From positions 1 through 20,606 of the forward strand of contig CAMPIP010000018.1 in assembly GCA_946886425.1 (NCBI GenBank): a DNA stretch of 20,606 bases, written 5' to 3'. Under the pieces are notes generated by a model, which was not told the origin of the DNA, searched no databases, and saw nothing but the letters and a program-made list of their open reading frames with translations. The DNA comes from an uncultured Actinomycetes bacterium (GTDB taxonomy: Bacteria; Actinomycetota; Thermoleophilia; Solirubrobacterales; 70-9). Shown here in pieces: positions 7,772 to 14,109 of this stretch (position 1 is its first letter; the number at the start of each line of letters is the position of its first letter). The position numbers were made by a program, and so were the translations under genes.

Positions 7772-8818
7772 CTAGGACGACGCCGGCTCACGAGGCTCCC
7801 TCGCGGCCACCGGGCTGTCCGGCGACCGCCGGGGTGTGGGCCTGTCCTCGTGCTTGTACGTGACGAGCTCGTCGATTTTCCCGAAGCGCACGCCCGCTGC
7901 GATCATCCGCCGCGCCAGCGACCAGTCGTTGGGCTCGCCGTAGAGGACATCGGCGGGCTCGAACTGGAAGAAGCGGAGCCCGGCGTGATAGATCGCCAGC
8001 TGCAGGGTGTAGTAGCCGTACTCGGGTGGGAATTTGCTCTCCCAATCGAGCTCGCCGCCGTCGGCGAAGCGGATCGCCAGCCGCCCGTAGCAGTGCTCGA
8101 GCCGGCTCTCCTGGGCCGCGGCGAGTAGGCGTTCGGTGTGCTCGGGGCAAACCTCGTCGTCATCGCCGAGGATCGCGATCCAGCGTCCCCGCGCCGCCGC
8201 GACGCCGTCGTTCAGCGGCGGCGTGCCGGCCATCAGCCAGCGTTTCTCGGCTGTCTCGGGGTAGGGCCCCCGCACGGTGCGGTTGAGGAAGCGCAGCCGG
8301 GGATCGTCGAGGTCCTTGATCGCCTGCTCGGTCTCGGGCGGCGAGCCGTCGCCGGAGACGATCACCTCGAGGTTCTCGTAGTTCTGGTTGAGGATCGAGG
8401 GCAGGGAGCGTTCCCGCAGCAGCTCGTGCCGGTCGAAGGTCGGGACGACGAAGCTGACCAGCGGCCGGTCTTCGGTGAACGCGAGCTCGTAGGCCTCGCT
8501 TCGTCGCAGCTCGTAGAGGCGCCGCCGTTGCTCGTCCCCCCGCTCGTGGATTTCGCGCAGCATCTGCCGATCGAGCGCGGCCCGCTCGCGGTCCGCCGCG
8601 GACCGATCGGCGATCTCGTCGAGCCTCGCTTCTACTTTCGCCAGGGATCGCTCTCGCTGTTCCGGTTCTTCCCGCAGCCGGTCCTCGACCCACCTGAGCC
8701 GGTCATGGAGGTCCAGGACCGAGTCCTGGACCCGCGCCAGGTGGTCGGCTAGGCCGTTGACGTACGGGGCGACGAGACGGTCGACCAAGCGGCGACTGCG
8801 TCTCGCGTCGGTCGGCAT
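7772..8818 (-). CDS. GT2 glycosyltransferase with N-terminal coiled coil
   Basis: This 348-residue protein begins with about 110 residues of charged, heptad-like helix (about 22-107, rich in Arg, Glu and Leu), then a GT2 domain: LVSFVVPTFDRHELL (120-134), VSGDGSPPET (154-163), the metal-binding ILGDDDEV (216-223) and GEPNDWSLARRM (294-305), which fills the role of the family's ED motif near the catalytic base. No membrane helix is visible, so the coiled coil probably handles oligomerisation or docking to partners. The tail after residue 325 is Pro/Arg-rich and looks disordered. ATG 8818 lies 9 bp after the preceding stop, with a -10-like TAAGAT across the junction. Linkage and sugar unknown. 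Confidence 0.87.
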   Translation of the reverse strand: MPTDARRSRRLVDRLVAPYVNGLADHLARVQDSVLDLHDRLRWVEDRLREEPEQRERSLAKVEARLDEIADRSAADRERAALDRQMLREIHERGDEQRRRLYELRRSEAYELAFTEDRPLVSFVVPTFDRHELLRERSLPSILNQNYENLEVIVSGDGSPPETEQAIKDLDDPRLRFLNRTVRGPYPETAEKRWLMAGTPPLNDGVAAARGRWIAILGDDDEVCPEHTERLLAAAQESRLEHCYGRLAIRFADGGELDWESKFPPEYGYYTLQLAIYHAGLRFFQFEPADVLYGEPNDWSLARRMIAAGVRFGKIDELVTYKHEDRPTPRRSPDSPVAAREPREPASS

Positions 8819-8824
8819 GCGCTG

Positions 8825-8830
8825 ATCTTA
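8825..8830 (-). promoter_or_regulatory. Candidate leaderless -10 hexamer overlapping a stop codon
   Basis: TAAGAT on the minus strand; its first three bases are the TAA stop of the 1007-residue glycosyltransferase, and its last base is six bases before the next ATG. No Shine-Dalgarno sequence is present. This fits an internal promoter giving a leaderless or near-leaderless mRNA. Confidence 0.4.
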
Positions 8831-11800
8831 ACCTCGCCCGTCGTCCAGGTCGTGCGGGTCGCCGGAGGCGACGTGGATGTAGCCGAGCACGCCGTCCTGC
8901 TGGTAGCCGCGGTCGAGCGCCTCGCCCAGCGAGCAGGTCACCAGCTGGTCTCCGGTGACCAGGTGCGTGGTGCTGAAGAGCGGGAAGAGATCCGGGCCGC
9001 CCTCGGGCCGGAGGCCTCCGAGCGGCGCGCCCGTTCCTTCGGCAAGGCGTCGTGTGCCGCCGTTGAAGGCGAGGTGCGAGAGCCGCTCGCCGCCCGCTCC
9101 CTCCCCAGCGGCGAGCCAGCGGACGAGGCGGCGGGGGTCGCGGCTGGCCCGGCCGGGCCGGGTCGCATCGGTGGCCAGGCGGCCGTCGGAGCGCAGCCCG
9201 AGCGATACCAGCGAGTCGCTGGCGAGCGGGTACAGCGATCCCAACTCGACCGCGTCCGGCCCCGGCCTCGGTCCGGCCGCGTAGAGATGGCGCCGTCCGT
9301 CCGCCTCGGCGCTGCGCCAGAGCGGGATCGGCCGCCAGGGGCCGGCTGCCAGCACCGGGTTCTGCGGGTTGAGCGGGAACGCCTCGAGCCAGCCGAAGTC
9401 GGCGACCGGCTCGGTCGCGTCGAAGAGCGGGTCGCGACTGCCGGCGACGAGGATCATCTGCCCCCCATCGCGCATCCGCCGCAGCTCGAGGCGCTCCAGC
9501 TGCGGCAGCTGTTCCTGCTGGACGTAGCCGAGCCCGTGCCGTCCCTCGTCGAGCATGTTCTGGTCGTCGATGAGTTCGAACGAGTCGTTGGCATGGACGA
9601 GCCGCTTCATCCCGGGCGAAGCGTTGACGTGCACGGCGCCGAGATCGAATTCGAGCGTGTAGCCGGGCGGCGACGAGCGGTGGTCGGCGATGATCCGGTG
9701 ACCGCCGCCATGAGCGACGTGGCGGCAGAGCTGCCGGGTCCCCGGCGGGGTCCAGTCGACCGACTCCTCCCAGCGACGCCCCGTGCTCGCGTCGAGCCTC
9801 GACAGCCACGGATCCTGGTGGGCGACGAGGTCGTTGGTCGCGAAGACCGACCTGTCGACGGTGCGATCGAAGTCGAAGCGAAGCGAGCGCGGCTCCGCGC
9901 TGACCCCCGCCGAGCCCGGCTCAGGTCCCGGCAGCAAGCGCCACTGGACGGGCTCCGTGGCCTGCAAGGCGAGGACGATCTCCTCGAGCGGGAGGGCGGT
10001 GCCCGGAAGGCGCACGTCGGGCAGGGCGATCGCGGCACGGCGCTCGAAGGCGATCCCGACCGGGGTGGCGGCGAGCCGCTCGTGGTCGTCGAGCTGGGCG
10101 AGGAAGTGGTGCCGCGACTCCGGCGAGGCGCCCAGCGCGAGTACGGATCGCTGGTGCGGTTGGGCGAGGGCGTGGATGAGGCGCTCGACGAAGGTGCGGT
10201 TGGCCAACGCCGTCGTCCCCGGCGCGATCACGCAGATCCAGCGGCCGCGGGCGCTGTCGAGCGCCGCCTGCAGCCAGTCGGCAGCGGTCGCGGTCGGCGC
10301 ATCGACGCTTCGCACCCCCTCGGCGAGCGGGCGCCGGGCCAGCACCTCGAAGTCGCCGCAGGTCTGCTCGGGGAGCGCGGCGAGATCTGCTCCCTGCCAT
10401 TTCTCCCCCTGGTCGAGGAGGATCAGGGAGACCGCCGGGGCCCAGGCGGTCTTGATCTCCTCTTTGCGCTCGTACAGGCCGGGGTGGCGTCGCTCGATCG
10501 CCTCATGGAAGTCCTCCGGCCCGTAATCCATCGCGTTGACCCGGCTGAAGCCCTGGCGGCGATAGAGGAAGGTCGGTCCGTCGGCGTGGATGCCGACGAC
10601 GCCCCGCTCCGCGAGCCGCAGGATCAGGTCCCAGTCCTCGTGTCCGACGACGATGTCCTCGGCGTAGCTGACGCCGTCCTTGGCGAAGACCCGGCGATCG
10701 AACAGCGCCGGCGCCGGGCAGTAGTTCTCTTTCATCAGCAGCCAGAGGTTGTAGGCGGGCAGGCGTACGAAGTCGTGGCGGCTGCCGCAGTGCTGGGCGT
10801 GGGGGTAGACGAAGCCGGTGTTCGGCGGGGCGGCCTCGAGCCGGGCGATCATCTGCTCGAGGGCGTCGGGGAAGAGTTTGTCGTCGGCGTCGATCGGCAG
10901 CACGTAGTTGGTCTCGAGCGCCGCCAGGGCTCGGTTCCGGGCGGCGCTGGGCCCGAGGTTCGAGGGCTGCCGAAGCACCTCGACCTCCGGATCGCGCTCG
11001 AGCTCCTCGATCGCGGCGATCGTCTCCGGGTCGTCGGAGCCGTCGTCGACGACGACCACCTGCGCCGGCGACAGCGTCTGCGCCTTGATCGACGCGATGC
11101 ACTCGCCGAGGAAGATGCCGTGACGAAAGCAGGGGACGATGACCCCGATGCTGCGCTCTGGCGGCGGGGTCCGAGGCAGCTCCAGGGGCGGCCTGGGCGC
11201 CCCCGTGGCCGACCGATCCGCCGCCGCGTCGCCCCCGTCGTCCCCGTCGCCGCCGAGCGGCGTCGCGTTGCGCCAGCGACTGCTGACGGGTCGTGCGGCC
11301 AGCAGCCGCTCGTAGAGCGCTTCGTGGCGTCGCGCGGCGCCGGTGGCTTCGGCCGGAATCACGTCGATCCGGCTCGCCGGAATCTCCTCGGCGACGATCG
11401 TGTCCTTCATCGACTCGCTGGAAGCGGAGAAGGCATCGACCAGGTTTCCGTAGCGCCGGGTCACGTAGCGGACGTAGCCGCGACCGTCGCGGCGCTCGTC
11501 CATCCGCGCGCAGATGACCGGCGGGTGCGGCAGGCAGGCGATGTCCGGAAGGAGGTCGTAGCCGAGGCGCGAGTCGAAGATGTGGAGGACCTCGACTTCG
11601 CGGCTCTCGATGAGGGTGACGATGAACTCGGGAAAGCTGGCGCCGGGCATCAGGTCGGCGAGGTCCCAGACTTCATCGGCGTAGCGTTCGCACTCCGCCA
11701 ACCCGGTGTTCGCCGCCGGCTCGGTGGTCACGATCGAGGGCGCCCAACGCTCGCGGTCGATCTGCTGGACCCACTCGATGGTGGACCCCGGGGCATCGGG

Positions 11801-11851
11801 TGCCTCGACGCTGGCCGCGAGGTGAAGCACCCGAGTCTGCTGTGTGGTCAT
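8828..11851 (-). CDS. Mosaic glycosyltransferase: GT4 N-terminal half, GT2 domain, degenerate GT-A-like domain, beta-repeat C-terminus
   Basis: 1007 residues from ATG 11851. The open frame extends 38 codons further, but those overlap the divergent gene's start and a TATATT hexamer seven bases before ATG 11851. Residues 6-195 align by eye with the acceptor half of the GT4 at 1951-4614 (IEWVQQIDRERWAPSIVTTE; LGYDLLPDIACLP; GYVRYVTRR), yet no GT4 donor half follows. After an acidic/Pro linker (196-232) comes a complete GT2 domain: VVVDDGSDD (266-274), IDADDK (320-325), HEDWDLILR (404-412). Residues 471-655 resemble a second, degenerate GT-A domain with no DxD. Residues about 700-993 are tandem beta-rich repeats (GLGYVQQ; FGWLEAFPL; HLVTGDQLVT) shared with the same GT4. 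Probably cytosolic. Only the GT2 domain looks catalytically competent. Confidence 0.87.
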   Translation of the reverse strand: MTTQQTRVLHLAASVEAPDAPGSTIEWVQQIDRERWAPSIVTTEPAANTGLAECERYADEVWDLADLMPGASFPEFIVTLIESREVEVLHIFDSRLGYDLLPDIACLPHPPVICARMDERRDGRGYVRYVTRRYGNLVDAFSASSESMKDTIVAEEIPASRIDVIPAEATGAARRHEALYERLLAARPVSSRWRNATPLGGDGDDGGDAAADRSATGAPRPPLELPRTPPPERSIGVIVPCFRHGIFLGECIASIKAQTLSPAQVVVVDDGSDDPETIAAIEELERDPEVEVLRQPSNLGPSAARNRALAALETNYVLPIDADDKLFPDALEQMIARLEAAPPNTGFVYPHAQHCGSRHDFVRLPAYNLWLLMKENYCPAPALFDRRVFAKDGVSYAEDIVVGHEDWDLILRLAERGVVGIHADGPTFLYRRQGFSRVNAMDYGPEDFHEAIERRHPGLYERKEEIKTAWAPAVSLILLDQGEKWQGADLAALPEQTCGDFEVLARRPLAEGVRSVDAPTATAADWLQAALDSARGRWICVIAPGTTALANRTFVERLIHALAQPHQRSVLALGASPESRHHFLAQLDDHERLAATPVGIAFERRAAIALPDVRLPGTALPLEEIVLALQATEPVQWRLLPGPEPGSAGVSAEPRSLRFDFDRTVDRSVFATNDLVAHQDPWLSRLDASTGRRWEESVDWTPPGTRQLCRHVAHGGGHRIIADHRSSPPGYTLEFDLGAVHVNASPGMKRLVHANDSFELIDDQNMLDEGRHGLGYVQQEQLPQLERLELRRMRDGGQMILVAGSRDPLFDATEPVADFGWLEAFPLNPQNPVLAAGPWRPIPLWRSAEADGRRHLYAAGPRPGPDAVELGSLYPLASDSLVSLGLRSDGRLATDATRPGRASRDPRRLVRWLAAGEGAGGERLSHLAFNGGTRRLAEGTGAPLGGLRPEGGPDLFPLFSTTHLVTGDQLVTCSLGEALDRGYQQDGVLGYIHVASGDPHDLDDGRG

Positions 11852-11858
11852 GGGGGCC

Positions 11859-11864
11859 AATATA
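11859..11864 (-). promoter_or_regulatory. Candidate leaderless -10 hexamer for the mosaic glycosyltransferase
   Basis: TATATT on the minus strand, ending seven bases before ATG 11851. No Shine-Dalgarno is seen; the intervening bases are GGCCCCC. It supports the choice of ATG 11851 over the longer frame and, with the facing hexamer at 11891-11896, marks a divergent promoter region of 52 bp. Confidence 0.45.
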
Positions 11865-11890
11865 TGAAGTTCCCGCCCTGGCTCGATCTG

Positions 11891-11896
11891 TAAGCT
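11891..11896 (+). promoter_or_regulatory. Candidate leaderless -10 hexamer for the methyltransferase
   Basis: TAAGCT (within TGTAAGCT) ends seven bases before ATG 11904. No ribosome-binding site is seen. It faces the minus-strand hexamer at 11859-11864 across a short divergent gap. Confidence 0.45.
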
Positions 11897-11903
11897 CGCC
11901 GGC

Positions 11904-12950
11904 ATGAACAGCCGTCTTGCCGCGGCGCTGCGGGCATTTCGCGACGGGCCTGCCGAGCTATCCACCGCCAGCCCCGAGCCGCAGCGCGAGAATGGCGGCG
12001 ACCCGCTTGACGAGGCGATCGCGACGCTGCGCGAGACGCCGATCGCCGAGATCCAGGCGCGCGGGTTCCACTTCCAAAGCCGCGACTACTACAGCCCCCT
12101 CAACGATCTCGAGTTCCTCGAGCAGAACCGCGATCTCTGGCAGCGGCGGGCGATGCCTCGCGGTATCGAGTGGGATCTCGACGCCCAGTTCGCCTTCGTC
12201 CGCCGCCTCGCCCCGGCGATCCTCGAGCTCGCCGACGTGCCGCAGGAGATGCCGCCCGGCCCCCCCAGCTACCACTGGCGCAATGACTTCTGGACCGGCG
12301 GCGACGCCCTGATCCATTACGGGTTGCTGCGGGAGGCGAAGCCGCGGCGCGTGGTCGAGGTCGGCTGCGGCTGGTCGAGCCTGCTGATGGCGCGGGCGCT
12401 GGCGCGGAACGAGGACGAGGGGGCGCCGCCGGCAACCGTCGATCAGGTCGAGCCATACGCGCGGACGGAGCTGCTGCGGGCGCTGCCGGAGGATTGGCGG
12501 CTCCACGAAACGATGCTCCAGCGGGCGCCGCTCGAGCTGTTCGAGCAGCTGGGCGACGGCGACATCTGCTTCTACGACGGCTCCCACGTCGCCCGCGCGG
12601 GAAGCGACGTCAACTGGTTCTTCTTCGAGGTGGTGCCCCGGCTCGCCCCGGGGGTGATCGTTCACGTCCACGACATCTTCTGGCCCTTCGACTATCCGGA
12701 GACATGGATCTTCGACCGTGGCCAGACCTGGAACGAGCAGTACGTCCTGCAGGCCTTCCTGATGCTCAACCGCGAGTTCGAGGTGATCGTCAGCAACTGC
12801 GCGATCTTCGATGCCTACGAGGGTGAGATGGAGGACCTGTTCGGCACGTTCCCCGTGGTCCGGAGCGGCTGCAGCCTGTGGATGCGGCGGAAGCCCGCCG
12901 CCGGGCGCGACGAGGATCGTGGGGGCGGGATCGGCGTCGCCGCGGGGTGA
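11904..12950 (+). CDS. Class I SAM-dependent methyltransferase (Methyltransf_24-like)
   Basis: This 348-residue protein probably transfers a methyl group from S-adenosylmethionine to a sugar of the glycan or its precursor. An N-terminal helical part (1 to about 145) precedes the Rossmann core: motif I VVEVGCGWSS (150-159), the acidic end of strand 2 in DQVEPYARTEL (180-190), DICFYDGSHV (220-229) with the DGSH typical of Methyltransf_24, and VIVHVHDIFWP (251-261) at strand 5. No membrane helix. The last 20 residues are Gly/Arg-rich and look unstructured. It is divergent from the mosaic glycosyltransferase and followed after 24 bp by a GT2. Its acceptor cannot be told; a role in capping or decorating the chain is an inference from the Wzt C-terminal domain. 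Confidence 0.87.
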   Translation: MNSRLAAALRAFRDGPAELSTASPEPQRENGGDPLDEAIATLRETPIAEIQARGFHFQSRDYYSPLNDLEFLEQNRDLWQRRAMPRGIEWDLDAQFAFVRRLAPAILELADVPQEMPPGPPSYHWRNDFWTGGDALIHYGLLREAKPRRVVEVGCGWSSLLMARALARNEDEGAPPATVDQVEPYARTELLRALPEDWRLHETMLQRAPLELFEQLGDGDICFYDGSHVARAGSDVNWFFFEVVPRLAPGVIVHVHDIFWPFDYPETWIFDRGQTWNEQYVLQAFLMLNREFEVIVSNCAIFDAYEGEMEDLFGTFPVVRSGCSLWMRRKPAAGRDEDRGGGIGVAAG

Positions 12951-12961
12951 CGTTCATATGG

Positions 12962-12967
12962 CAGGCT
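12962..12967 (+). promoter_or_regulatory. Candidate leaderless -10 hexamer for the GT2 at 12975
   Basis: CAGGCT ends seven bases before GTG 12975 and differs by one base from TAGGCT, nine bases before the rmlA ATG. A TATGGC overlaps just upstream. There is no Shine-Dalgarno in the 24-bp gap, so short-leader initiation is plausible. Confidence 0.3.
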
Positions 12968-12974
12968 GCCCGGC

Positions 12975-13925
12975 GTGAGCCCCACGCCGAAGGTCGCGGT
13001 CGTCATCCCCAGCTGGAACTCGGCGGAGCTGCTGCCGCGCTGCCTCGATTCCGTGGCGGCGCAAGGCGAGGAGGTCGAGCTATTCGTCGTTGACAACGGT
13101 TCCGGCGACGGCACCTTGGAGCTGTTGCGCGAGCGCGACGTGCCGCACCTGGCGCTGCCGCGCAACGTCGGCTTCGCCGCCGCCGTCAACCTCGGCGCCC
13201 GGCGCAGCGAGGCCGAGGCGATCCTCGTCCTCAATGCCGACACCGTCCTGGAGCCCGGCTGCGTGGCGGCGCTGGCGGCGGCACTGGCGGCGGACCCGGG
13301 GCTGGGAGGCGTGCAGCCACGGCTCCTCCAGCTCGAGGCCGGCGGGCCGAGCGTCGACTCGGCTCGCCTCTACAGCGCCGGCCAGGCCCTGACCCGCGAC
13401 GGCCGCGCGGTGGAGACCGGCGCGGGGGAGGCGCAGCGGCCCGAGCAGTTGGCCCCGCGCGAGATCTTCGGCGTCTGCGGCGCCGCCTGCCTGCTGCGCC
13501 GCGAGCTGTTCGAGGAGCTGGGCGGCTACGACGAGCGCTACTTCGCCTTCTACGAGGACGTCGACCTCAACGTGCGCGCCCGGATCGCCGGCTGGCGCTT
13601 CGGCTACGTCCCGGAGGCGGTCGTCTGGCACGTTGGCAACGCCTCCTGGTCGACCGGCGTCGGCCGCCCGAACGCCTGGAACGCGCGCCTGGTTGCCCGC
13701 AACCGCCTCGCCACCCAGCTCAAGTTCATTCCCGCGCGGGCGCTGCCGCGGGTCGCCGCCGTCGAGGTGGGAGCGCTGCTGCGTGCCGCCCGCCAGCGGC
13801 GCTTTCTGGCGACGCTGCGGGGAAAGCTCGCCGCCCTGCGCTGGCTGCCGGCGCTGCTGCGCGAACGAAGGCGGCTGCGGCGCGAGGGGAGCCTCGACCT
13901 GGCGCGCCGCTGGCTGGGCGCCTAG
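12975..13925 (+). CDS. GT2 glycosyltransferase, rhamnosyltransferase (WbbL)-like
   Basis: 316 residues. The GT-A core has VAVVIPSWNSAELL (7-20), FVVDNGSGDGT (37-47), LPRNVGFAAAVN (61-72), the metal motif LVLNADT (84-90), FGVCGAACLLRRELFEELGGYDE (165-187, key residues GAA and GGYDE) and FYEDVDLNVRARIAGW (192-207) with the ED motif. The DNGS / RNxGFA / NxD / GGxDE / YEDxDL series is that of WbbL-like rhamnosyltransferases, which suits a locus with all four rml genes; donor use of dTDP-rhamnose is still an inference. The C-terminal 60 residues are very Arg/Leu-rich and may form amphipathic helices at the membrane. The GTG start is 24 bp after the methyltransferase stop. Confidence 0.88.
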   Translation: MSPTPKVAVVIPSWNSAELLPRCLDSVAAQGEEVELFVVDNGSGDGTLELLRERDVPHLALPRNVGFAAAVNLGARRSEAEAILVLNADTVLEPGCVAALAAALAADPGLGGVQPRLLQLEAGGPSVDSARLYSAGQALTRDGRAVETGAGEAQRPEQLAPREIFGVCGAACLLRRELFEELGGYDERYFAFYEDVDLNVRARIAGWRFGYVPEAVVWHVGNASWSTGVGRPNAWNARLVARNRLATQLKFIPARALPRVAAVEVGALLRAARQRRFLATLRGKLAALRWLPALLRERRRLRREGSLDLARRWLGA

Positions 13926-13940
13926 CCGCGAGCCGTCCGC

Positions 13941-14109
13941 CTAGGAGGGATTGGCGAAACCCCCGCACGCGTCCGGCGGCGGCGGACGCGGCGCGGTTCG
14001 GCGTCCTCGGTCGGCCAAATAGCTCTGCTATTCGGCCTTCCTGCGTCCTTGTCCCGCTTGGTCCGGCGCTCGCCGGCCCGCGCACCCGGGTTTCGCCAAT
14101 CCCTCCTAG
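13941..14109. repeat. 169-bp centred palindromic intergenic element with 22-bp inverted ends
   Basis: The ends 13941-13962 and 14088-14109 are perfect 22-bp inverted repeats (each reads CTAGGAGGGATTGGCGAAAC, then CC, inward). The centre is an imperfect 25-nt hairpin, 14013-14037, built on GGCC and AATAGC arms. Both share the exact axis at 14025. Two 50-nt spacers, 13963-14012 and 14038-14087, have identical length but match each other at only about 40% of positions. The left spacer contains CGCGTCCG/CGGACGCG (13968-13990) and the right CCGGCG/CGCCGG (14063-14076). The right end covers the stop codon of the minus-strand GT2 (14106-14108). No flanking target duplication is evident, though CCTAGCCGCG occurs at both 13921 and 14105. 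Possible identities: MITE or REPIN-like unit, or a bidirectional terminator. It fills most of the 180-bp convergent gap. Confidence 0.85.
14013..14037. terminator. Central hairpin, possible bidirectional terminator
   Basis: GGCC-A-AATAGC-TCT-GCTATT-C-GGCC: ten base pairs with one A-C mismatch and a 3-nt loop, midway between two converging glycosyltransferase genes. The following + strand bases (TTCCT...CCTTGT) are only mildly T-rich and the other side is not, so it is not a textbook intrinsic terminator. Confidence 0.35.

Noticed and set aside
8852..11893. Open frame of 1013 codons on the + strand opposite the mosaic glycosyltransferase.
   Set aside because: It is the antisense shadow of a gene with recognisable GT2 motifs; its translation is rich in Arg, Gly, Asp and Val with no motif, as expected from high-GC codon bias.
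11852..11965. 38-codon N-terminal extension of the mosaic glycosyltransferase.
   Set aside because: It would overlap the divergent methyltransferase start; the paralogue starts at the position equivalent to ATG 11851, and a -10-like hexamer lies just upstream.
13951..14099. Two converging 23-codon frames beginning TTG GCG AAA CCC inside the palindrome.
   Set aside because: The AGGAGG is only two bases from the TTG, too close for a ribosome-binding site; the pairing of the frames follows from the palindrome itself.
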